A stretch of DNA of 64,000 nt from Chelydra serpentina (Eukaryota > Chordata > Testudines > Chelydridae), in assembly GCA_037349315.1 (NCBI GenBank), contig JBAIAC010000026.1:26379501-26443500 (forward strand). Direction: 5' to 3'. Shown in pieces: positions 1 to 8,824 of the stretch. Numbering within the stretch: the stretch's first letter is position 1; each line of letters starts with the position of its first letter. Position numbers and translations under genes: made by a program. The notes under the pieces were generated by a model. It was not told the DNA's origin, ran no database searches, and saw only the letters and a program-made list of their open reading frames with translations.

Positions 1-515
1 TCTCTGAACAGCTGCAGTTAGTCATATGACTACGTTCTTTCAGAAATAGCCTACACTTAACAATAGAGTATTTCTTTGTAATTAGGGTGTTTCGTTCATC
101 TTTAGGACACAGCTATGGTTGAAGCATTTATAGTGTTTTATATAAAACACAGTTTTTCCTACTTTAGATTTTTGATCTACAACTTGCTCAGAGTTTTCCA
201 AAATGGGTGTGTACAGCTTTGTAAGAGAAAGATAATGTACAGCAGCAAGACTGGGAATAAGTGTGTATTTATCCCATGATCTCACCACCTACAGTTTAAA
301 CTAGAGTTCCAACATATCGAGGATGTATTTTGTCAGAAGTGAGCATATGTTGCAATAACTGGGGATTTTCTTGCTTTGGTTGTTAAAAAAAGGGAATTTT
401 AGTACGAACAATCAAACAATGGTATATACAGACTATATTTCCTCAAAATAGTTCTTCTAGGCATCTTGATGTCCGTTATCATGGCTTTTAAGAAATTCAA
501 AGAATAGTAGGGTTG
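1..515. other. Unannotated AT-rich sequence
   Basis: I see no coding potential, RNA gene or recognisable repeat here. The short open frames have no domain signature. Confidence 0.5.
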
Positions 516-664
516 CCTAACTAATTTAGGAAACTAAAATCTCATTTGCAAAAGTGATTTAGGCACTTAGGAGCCTAAGTCCCAATGACAGTCAATTGAA
601 TTTAGGTTCCTAAGTGCCTAAATCACTTTGAAAAATGAGATGTAGTCTCCTAAATCAGTTAGGT
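516..664. repeat. Foldback (palindromic) repeat, TTAGGCACCTAA type
   Basis: Two arms of about 64 bp (516-579 and 601-664) are imperfect reverse complements around a short spacer. Both carry GTGATTTAGGCACTTAGG in opposite orientation. The structure is MITE-like, with no coding capacity. Related wording recurs at 850-1000, 1910-1960 and 11553-11705. The superfamily cannot be fixed because no clear target duplication is visible. Confidence 0.75.
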
Positions 665-1007
665 GTTGCAAAGCTAAATGCAAGAACACCTATGTACATT
701 TGAAAATCTGGGGTTAAATCCATGAGTTTTTGACACAACAGGATGTCTTGGAGTCATTATGGCATACTCTGTCAGTTAATGTTAAAATGACATGCGTAAA
801 TAGATTTTTGATTAAAATACTTATAACAACTCCTTCACATATCTTCTACTATGGGCTAGATCCACAAAGGTATTTAGGGATCTAAGTGACACTTCAAATG
901 CCTAAATCTAAGTTGAGATGCTCAAAACCCTCACTCATCTTCCACCTAACCCTGTAGATGCCTAAAGTCCCTAAGAACCTAGGTTTCCATTGTTATAGTC
1001 TTCTAGG

Positions 1008-1135
1008 TAGGGTGACCAGATATCCCGATTTTATAGGGACAGTCCCCATATTTGGGGCTTTTTCTTATATAGGTCCCCATTACCCTCCACCCCCTGTCCC
1101 GATTTTTCACTCACACTTGCTGTCTGGTCACCCTA
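1008..1135. mobile_element. 128-bp MITE with TAGGGTGACCAGA terminal inverted repeats
   Basis: The ends TAGGGTGACCAGA and TCTGGTCACCCTA are perfect 13-bp inverted repeats. The flanking octamers are CTTCTAGG (1000-1007) and CTCCTAGG (1136-1143), matching at 7 of 8 positions, which suggests an 8-bp target duplication and therefore a hAT-type origin. The interior (a 'CCCGATTTTATAGGGACAG' block) matches a MITE I recall as very common in turtles. It has no coding capacity. A truncated relative lies at 49386-49440. Confidence 0.8.
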
Positions 1136-1332
1136 CTCCTAGGTGCCTAAATTTCTGCTGCTGGGCATGTGCACAGCTGTCTAACTCCTAAGACCTGATA
1201 CCCTAGCTCGTGACTAAGCTCCAGCATGATCCTCAATGTCAACATTGCCCTGCATATCTCGTCTGCCGGGTTTGATCCAGTAGGCATGCTGAGCATGCCT
1301 AACCTACCACAAAGGGACAAAGGTGGTGGCCC

Positions 1333-1464
1333 TCTCATAACCCAGTGGTTGAAGCACTCATACAAGTTCAAATCTCCCCTCTGCCAGATGTGAAGCAGGG
1401 ATTTAAACCAGGACTCCTACCTCTCAGTTGAGTGCCCTAACCGTTGGACTATAGAGTCATCCTC
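1333..1464. repeat. tRNA-like head-to-head palindrome, copy A
   Basis: The plus strand has an A-box-like CCCAGTGG and a B-box-like AGTTCAAATC. The minus strand of the right half has TAGTCCAACGGTTAGGG and GGTTTAAATCC, so two tRNA-like modules face each other. It is not a functional tRNA gene, since no cloverleaf closes on either strand. Confidence 0.55.
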
Positions 1465-1550
1465 ACTCCGTCTCAGTGACTAGTGAATATCTCATACAAA
1501 TTGCAATAGCTTCAACCTTAAAAATGGAGAAAACTCCAAACTAGAATATG

Positions 1551-1689
1551 CCATAGCCCAATGGCTAGGGAACTTCTTGGGAGAGCTGGGAGATCTAGGC
1601 TGAAATCCCTGTTCCACATCAGGCAGAGAAGGGATTTGCACCTGAGTCTCCTACATCCTGGGTGAATGCTGAAGCCAATGGACTAAAGG
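1551..1689. repeat. tRNA-like head-to-head palindrome, copy B
   Basis: Same design as the copy 200 bp upstream. TAGCCCAATGGCTAGGG and GGCTGAAATCCC are on plus, and TTTAGTCCATTGGCTTCAG and GGTGCAAATCCC are on minus. Both halves share a 'CTGTTCCACATCAGGCAG'-like centre. Confidence 0.5.
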
Positions 1690-2263
1690 TTGTGGAAGTG
1701 GGGACACTGTCCCCCTCTTTTTTGTGATGAAGCGCTTAGGAGCCTAACTCCAGGAGAAGATTCCTGGCTGTGAATCCCAATCAGAAGATTCCTGGCTGCC
1801 TCCTTCCGACACATACTTATGTCCCCTAAGGCCTCACCCCTCTTCTCAGCATTTCCTATTGGCTAGCTGATTTGGCTCTCCACTCAGTTTGCTGACTTTT
1901 GTGAATCCCTTTCTTAGGCACCTAACTCTCTTCATGCATTGTATAGGGAGCCTGGGCACCTAACACAAGGAGGCAGATTCCATGAGGTAGCAAGGTACCC
2001 AAGAATGAGACATTGCTATGATGAGTATAAGTCCCTTTTGTGCCTCTATCCCAATATATCTATTTGTAAAACAGAGATGTTGGGATGTTAATATGAACGT
2101 AGCTTTCAAACTGATCAGGAAAAAATTACACATGGCACCAAAAAGCATTGCATATTAAATGTTAATGAAATAATTATTTCAAACGATTAGATATAAAATA
2201 AATTTTAAATGGGCAATGCAAAAGAACAAAAAAATTAAATTATCTCTATTCATCTCCAAACAT

Positions 2264-2334
2264 GGGTGAAATCTTGCTGCCAGTGAAATCAATGAGAGTT
2301 TTGTTCTTGATTCCACTGGGGCCAGGATTTCACC
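2264..2334. repeat. Short palindromic repeat, 'GGTGAAATCCTGGCCCC' family
   Basis: It starts GGTGAAATC and ends GGATTTCACC around a centre with AAATCAATGAGAG. The same palindrome family recurs at 21529-21600 and 52579-52646. Noncoding. Confidence 0.65.
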
Positions 2335-2738
2335 TGTTACATATCACAGTTATAAGTGTCTTACAAAGATGGACAGAAATTAATATCAACATAGGCCTTG
2401 ATTCGGCAAAGCACTTAAGACCATTCTTAAAGCTTCCTATGCTTAAGAGCTATTGGGACTGTGAGTGGGGCAGTTTGACGATGAAATGGGATGCTACATC
2501 AACCTACTGTTAGTAAGAAATGTTGTGTTGGTATTGTTTAAATGTGTTTAATTAGCTGTTTTAATAGTGTGTATAAGGTAAAGGTTATGTAAATCACTGG
2601 TTTTAATGAAATCCAATATGGAGTATATCATCTGTGACTCTCGGACTCCATCTCTGTAAGCAGGCTAGCTTACTGTTAAAAAGACACTGGATTTCCCTGG
2701 CTCAAACCGGACTTAACCAGTTTTTCCCACCAAAAAGG

Positions 2739-2748
2739 CTATATAAGG
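2739..2748 (+). promoter_or_regulatory. TATA box candidate
   Basis: CTATATAAGG lies in a locally GC-richer context, about 40 bp before a strong hairpin. The distance would put a start site near 2770-2780. Confidence 0.4.
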
Positions 2749-2788
2749 ACTTGTTCAGCACCTGGGCAGGGCTGTCCATTCCAGCGGC

Positions 2789-2827
2789 AGCACGTGCATG
2801 ATCAGGTCTTCAGATCATGCACGTGCT
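2789..2827. repeat. Perfect 15-bp inverted repeat containing two E-boxes
   Basis: AGCACGTGCATGATC (2789-2803) is exactly reverse-complementary to 2813-2827 across a 9-nt loop. Each arm contains CACGTG. Confidence 0.9.
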
Positions 2828-3480
2828 AACACTCCAGAGCTAGAGAGAAGAGTACCATCTATCCTGCAGCGAGGTTAAGGAAGGAGAGGCCTGTCCTCAC
2901 TATCCCTGCCACAGCAAACTGAATCCATTTTACCTCTGGAGAATTCTGCTCTCCTGGTGTCCATCATCCTGGAGGGTCTTCCTGCCTGCAACAAAATCCA
3001 GCAGTCGTCAGGACTCCCCAGTAGTCCTCCTCGAAGGCTCCAAATCAGCTGGAGAGTAGAAAGTCCTGGGCTTCGCCTCTGTATGCTGTGTCCACTGCGC
3101 CTACATCATAGGAAAAGGTTTCTGTATTGGGGATTTATTTATTGTTTCTCTGAATACCAAGGGAGGTTTTGTGGGCCTGAGCTTCAAGCTTCTAAAGCCA
3201 GTCACCGAATCACTGTATGGTTAAGTCTGAGTTTCTTCCCTTCATTTTTTCCAGTTCTCTGTACCTTTACCCTTAATATACTTACCTGTTGTACCATATT
3301 ACCTTGTCTTTTCTTCATTTTAATTACATCACACAGGGAGGGAGGGACACCCTTATTGTAAGCTAAATCCACTGGTGACAGATCCGGGAGGGAGCCGACT
3401 CTGCTCTTCTGAGAAAAGGGGTTTTCCTTTTCTATCTCCCCCCCCTCCATTTCTCTAGTACTTTCTCTCTGAAGCGTTAC

Positions 3481-5797
3481 CTTACTCCCCTTGGGGTAAC
3501 ACTACAATATGCTTAAGTAAATGTTCTTTTGTCTTCCATGTCTTACAAAGAGGTCCAACAGTTGGTTGTAGAATTCATGTTATAGTCATTGTCCCTCAAG
3601 GTGCATGACACCTGACCTACATGGATCAACCTTTTCATGTAGAAGTACCAGAATTTCTCTTCAACATTAGTAGCCAACATTTCCAGAAACTCCAAATGCA
3701 ATTGGGTTAGTAGCTATGCTGTTGTTCATTGGTCTTTCCTATGATTAAATTGCCTTATCCTCTCTAATACAATATTTCCATTTGATTGCTATAAATATAT
3801 TTAACTATATAGTATAATATAATGTTGTGCAAATTTGTTACTTAAAATCCTTCAGTAAAGCTCCTGTGTAATCAGAGCTCCTAAATTTTAGGTATTCTTT
3901 ATGCAGAATTATACAAACAGACCCTAGAAGTGTATAGTCTACTTGTGAATTGAATTTGAGTTTGCTTGAGTATTAGGGGAAAAGAAGCCTACCGGGCAAA
4001 AAAGTACTTTATATGCACTCTGTTGTATAATGAGATTTTTTGAGAAAGGTTTCCATTGTCTAAAGCATTTAAAATACAATGTATTTCAAGGAGTAACAAT
4101 ATAATTCCTAATTTTCTTGTATTACACTGATGTGGCTTTTAAAGTATTATCCTGCATAACATTTGCTTTTACTTTTTAGAACTGTTATTTTATTATTCTT
4201 AAAAAAATCTGGATCACCAAACATTGACTGTTTTTGCATGAAAATTGAGTTCTGTAAAAGTAGCAGAAAATGCGGTCTTTGTAAAGCATTAAAAAGGTGA
4301 ACAACAACAACTGGATAAAATTGTCACTTGCTGTATGGAGCGGTATTGCTGAACTGCTTAATTCTGGCATTTTATGCCTAAAATATTCACCTTCTGCAAG
4401 CTGCCACTCAAGAAAATAACTGTGGTATAATCCTAGATTCCTAAATATATTTTCTTATATTATATATATCTATAAATATATATTTTATTTATATAAAAGA
4501 ATAAATAAAAACCACAAAACACATTATTTTAGCTTCCTACCATCCCTGGTCCCTCTATTATTTTTGGTAGATGTAATTTTCATTGTGGTGCAAAATTTGC
4601 TCTAGCCTCAACCGCTGAGTTTTCTATATGTCCAAACAGAAATTTGATAATACTTATTTCATGCCCACTTATTCAACCTTTTTTTCCCCCCAGTGACTTT
4701 GTTACGTATAAAGAGATAAAAAGATCTGTTAATCACTGGTAATTAAAACTGCCGTTTCCTTTCAGTTAAAGGACATACTAAACTGCACATCACATTTCTT
4801 GGTAGGTGATCTGTTCCGCTGAATTCTTTATAAAAGGTTGGGAAGAATATCCTGGTCGTTCTCTACCAGTTTCACAACACTTCTCATAGATCATAGGAAA
4901 GCTACACTAAAACCTACTGAATAACTTGATTATTATAGTCTTTGTTCTAATTTCGCAAGTATTACCAATAAAGCTAAATATGTGAACATCATGATTTAAG
5001 AGAAATAATTAAAAAGATTTTCTAACAATATGGAAATACTCACACATGACATATAGCAGTGAAACAGACTACAGTGTACATACTGACCCTCCCAGATCTA
5101 GACTCCAAAACTGTACTTGTTTCTCTTCTGTGGGTTTCAGTTGTGGATTTCAGATGTAGCAATTTACTGATCCTGATGACTTTTGTTACAGAGAATTAAG
5201 AAGAAAACAGGATGGGGGACTGAGAATGGCCAGATAGCAAAGGGATTGGAAACAAAGGACAGGAAAAATGCATGAATATATTCTGAGGTTAATGCCATTA
5301 GAAATGTACTATTTTTTTTCTGATTAGATTGCCGTTGTCTGCAATAAAGTAACTGCCTATTGCTGTAAAATATCAGGAAAGGAAGACCTGTTGTCCAGAC
5401 TAACCATGTAGAATGTCTGCCTGCCTCTGCAGGGCGCTTGCATAAAAGGCTGAGCCATTTTCACAGGTAATCCATTTATAAATCACTGTAATAAAATGGC
5501 CATCTTGACAGTAGCTCAGTAACATTCTGTCACATATTACAGCTGTATCCAGGCAACGAAAACATCTTAGTTAGATAAAAGGAGAGGTGGGATTAAGAGT
5601 TGGGATTTGATAGATTTTCATTGACTGGGGTAGGAAGGGCAAAGGGCTAAAGATAAATCATTGGTAACCGTAAAAATGAATATAAAAATATCTTTGATGC
5701 TTGTTTTGAGAAACTGAATATAATGTGGCAAAAAAGACAGTGGACTGAAGCTTACTGAATACCAAGGGTTAGAGAAATGATTCATTATAAAATTAAG
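3481..5797. other. AT-rich stretch without recognisable genes
   Basis: Only an AT-rich simple sequence (about 4440-4510, TATATATCTATAAATATAT type) stands out. No domain-bearing reading frame, tRNA or named repeat could be recognised. Confidence 0.5.
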
Positions 5798-5935
5798 TAG
5801 CAGAGGGTTAGCCATGTTAGTCTGGATCTGTAGAAGCGACAAAGAGTCCTGTGGCACCTTATAGACTAACAGACGTATTGGAGCATAAGCTTTCGTGGGT
5901 GAATACCCACTTCGTCAGATGCATGCAAAAACATT
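5798..5935 (-). mobile_element. Penelope-type 3' tail with hammerhead-like core
   Basis: Read on minus, the core is CTGACGA (5918-5912), one extra A, a perfect 6-bp stem GTGGGT/ACCCAC with an ATTC loop, GAAA (5894-5891), then GCTTATGCTC. It continues into CTGTTAGTCTATAAGGTGCC and CAGACTAACATGGCTA. The CTGANGA-stem-GAAA order matches a hammerhead ribozyme, a motif known from Penelope-like elements. Departures are an extra A before stem II and no clear stem I. A tail of the same layout follows a Penelope-like coding remnant at 47.44 kb, which is the basis for the family call. Confidence 0.6.
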
Positions 5936-5997
5936 AGATTGTCTAGCTAAACAGGGTCTCCCCTCCCCCATGTCTATTAAATTTCAGTTGTAGAGTA

Positions 5998-6058
5998 TAA
6001 CTGTATGCTAAATTCAGCGTATAGGTATTAGCTAAAAACGTGGTAGAAACTCAGGTGT
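5998..6058. repeat. 61-bp repeated unit, copy 1
   Basis: It begins TAACTGTATGCTAA and ends AAACTCAGGTGT. It differs from the copy at 7996-8056 by one base (AAATTC versus AATTTC). Identity not recognised. Confidence 0.85.
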
Positions 6059-6061
6059 ACG

Positions 6062-7915
6062 CTATGACGCTGTTAGCAAAGCAATTCTGCTACCTACACA
6101 TTCCAAAATATTAATTATAAAAAGAATATTAGGTAGAACAAGTGCAAAAAGTATTTTTTCAAGCATAATTAAAATGAAAAATGATAACCAAAGTATGTTT
6201 CCTCCTCCCCAAAATAGTCCAGCTTTTATAATTTATGCATTTTATCATTCTAGGCATTGAAAGTTGATGAGAAGTCAGCATCTAATTTCCACAGGCCGCT
6301 GTGAAAATCCCAGCTTTTCAAGTGCATCATCATCTAACATAGTGCTGAGTCGCTACCACCAGAAAAGGGGCTTGTTTTATTTTTTCAAACAAGTTTTCAG
6401 GGTGAATACATTGGCAATATTACATTTAAATGTATAGATTTTTCTTTATTCAAAGATACAGTCTGTGTGTTTAGGTGCCAATTTATTTTGAATGCAGTTA
6501 TAGCAGAATAGCTTACAAAAATTAAACAAACCCTTCTAATTTAGAATAAGGATTTTATGCAAAAAATATATGAAGAAAATCATAATCATATAGTGTAGCT
6601 AGGAATAATGCAACATTTCTGAGATTTACAGGATTCACCCATTAAACATTCTCTTGTTGTATTAAGGGCCAATCCAGCACCCTTTGAAGTAGATAGAGAC
6701 AACAATTGACTTCAAGGTTGCACTGTGCCCTGACATAATATATAAAGAAAATACAGTGCATACTGTCAGCCCTAAAGATGATCCCCCAAGAGTTGATGAG
6801 AAATATTTCCCACCACCACAGACACAGGCAAAGATGTGAGAAAAGAGATGAGCCTGTATATTAACATAGTTACAGACCAACAAGAGAAGCAAATTCCAGA
6901 GCTTTAAAAACACAGTGCATCTAAGTTAGATTTACCCAGCCCTCCACTGATTTGCCACTGCTGATTAGTGCTAAACAGTTGAAACAGTTCTAGTTTGATT
7001 TCACCCACTGTATTAAAATATTATGCAGATTAGAGAGTCATTTCCATATCCTGACTGATCTGCCAGATTCAAGATTTTGTCAATAGCATTTAGTCTGCCT
7101 GGTTTTGGACAGACAGAGGCAGAAAGTAGTTTCAGGCCAACTCCTATTGACCATGAGCTAAAGAAAAAGTAAACTGGTGGGTATAAGAATGAACTGGCAA
7201 AATTAAGCCATGGAAACAGTTATCAACACAGAATGCTTCAAAAAAGCAAATGAGAATCTACACAAGGCAGGCTATACCAGGAATGGGGTTGCTCCTTCAT
7301 TGCTCATACTCATGATTCTCACAAATACACCCTTGGTCCTTCCCCATAAGATAGTCCCTGATTAGTTCTGTGGTGCTTTTGAGTAGTCAGATTTTCCTGT
7401 GGAACTATGGACCTTGTATAACATGTGAACCACTTTCTCAAACTAAGGCTGTGATTCTCATCCAAAAACTAGGCATATTAATAAGGATGATTCTACACAG
7501 AAAGCACAAGCTTTTTCTAACATGAAGGGACAAAAATACAGAAAATATGTTCACACAAGTGATACCGACAAAAGGTGGCCCTGAGCTGCTTATTGTCTCT
7601 GAATAAGAAAAAAGACAGATTATGAAGCCATCTGAATAACCCCAGAAGAGAAAGGACAACAAATTAGGTTGGGACTTGACACTGGCTTTTCTGTAATTTA
7701 ATTACCAGAGTAAAAGGTAACTATACCATATGAGTATGTGATCAATCACCATTTTAACTTATTCTACCTGAAGATGACTAATAATGTGACCGAGGAACTT
7801 CATCCCATTCTTTCCCTGGATAAATCAATGTCCCAAGGATTGTTTACAGGCACTGCTCCTGTTTATAGAAAGTTGAAGTTATCCAGTCAGAGAACACAAA
7901 CACTAAACAACATAG
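6062..7915. other. No recognisable genes or well-defined repeats
   Basis: AT-rich. A stretch near 6665-6740 (GGGCCAATCCAGCACCC with TTGACTTCAAGG) looks like a decayed member of the CAATGGG-type palindromic family. Nothing else is supportable. Confidence 0.4.
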
Positions 7916-7920
7916 CTAAC

Positions 7921-8686
7921 CATGGGCTCATGGCCAGCTGGGATCATGACATGACAGACCTGAGAGTTAAGCAAACAATAGATCTTGCTTCCTTATAACT
8001 GTATGCTAATTTCAGCGTATAGGTATTAGCTAAAAACGTGGTAGAAACTCAGGTGTTCTGAAAGGTGTGATCACACTTTGTTGTCCAAATCTATTTGTAT
8101 AAGCAGTTGTTTTACAGAAATAACTACTATCACTACATTATGCTAAAAGAGATGAAGTAAGAGATTGAATAGCTTTATAGTTCCAACTAATCAATACTCA
8201 GAGGAGCACTTGCTATGAACAGTTTGCAAAAACACATAGTCCCAGATATATTAATAAAAACTATCACTGAAGAAACAGAACAAGTAAATTATTATTTGTT
8301 TGTGGGCAATTTATGAACAGAAAGGAAGCCAATTCCACTTGCAATGGATAGTTTCACTGCTTGCAATAAACAGTTCAACCAGCTCAGCTTGGAATATTGG
8401 ATTGATACCAGTTCTCTACATATGTTATCTACAAAGATAGGTCCTGTTTCTAATTATCATTACCACACACTTTGACTCAGCTTCATTCATTTCTTGGAGT
8501 ATTGAACCACTTGGAGAACTTTGTAGCCTAATGCAGTCACAGTAGTTATTTCTGTAAAACAACTGGTTATACAAATAGGTTTGGACTACAAATTGTGACC
8601 ACGCCTTTAAGGAAGCAAGATCTATTATTTGCTTAACTATCAGGTCATGATCCCGGCTAACCTTTGAATTTGCTCATGATGCAGCT
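7921..8686. mobile_element. Foldback element with about 150-bp arms
   Basis: The left arm (about 7921-8133, minus an insert) and right arm (about 8535-8686) are inverted copies. Shared landmarks are GGGATCATGAC, AATAGATCTTGCTTCCTTA, CCTATTTGTATAA and GTTTTACAGAAATAACTACT. The 400-bp middle has no coding capacity. The left arm carries a 66-bp insertion (7996-8061) that the right arm lacks. I cannot assign a superfamily. Confidence 0.75.
7996..8061. repeat. 66-bp insertion in foldback arm, copy 2 of the 61-bp unit
   Basis: The opposite arm reads straight through from CTTCCTTA to AAGGCGTGG. Here the same junction is split by the unit also found at 5998-6058. No clear target duplication is visible. 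Confidence 0.8.
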
Positions 8687-8824
8687 TTTTATGACATGCG
8701 AGTCATGATAAGTCATGTGCTACTCAGAGCATGTTATAATTAGAAGTAGTTGGGAAATGTTATTCTAAACTAAAGTTCAATGAAAAACAGAAAAGAAGTT
8801 TACAAAGTTTTGATGATTTCCCCG

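Larger units (their letters stand above)
850..1975. repeat. Composite dispersed repeat with TTAGGCACCTAA ends
   Basis: The left end (about 850-1000) reads as a 'GGGCTAGATCCACAAAGG' block followed by several TTTAGG/CCTAAA motifs. The right end (about 1900-1965) contains inverted counterparts such as TTAGGCACCTAAC and GTGAATCC. Between them lie two tRNA-like palindromes and a nested MITE, listed separately. I read the whole as one large old foldback repeat, or two adjacent ones. The exact boundaries are uncertain. Confidence 0.45.
2520..3480 (+). mobile_element. LTR-like sequence with TATA box, boundaries unresolved
   Basis: This is a 1-kb block richer in GC than its flanks. It has a good TATA box (CTATATAAGG, 2739-2748), a perfect 15-bp hairpin 40 bp further on, and near 3372 a CACTGGTGACAGATCCGGGA stretch that looks loosely like the TGG...TCCGGGA primer-binding region after retroviral LTRs. 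I cannot locate a matching TG...CA pair with a duplication. It could instead be an old promoter unrelated to retroelements. The 134-residue open frame inside has no recognisable domain. Confidence 0.3.
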
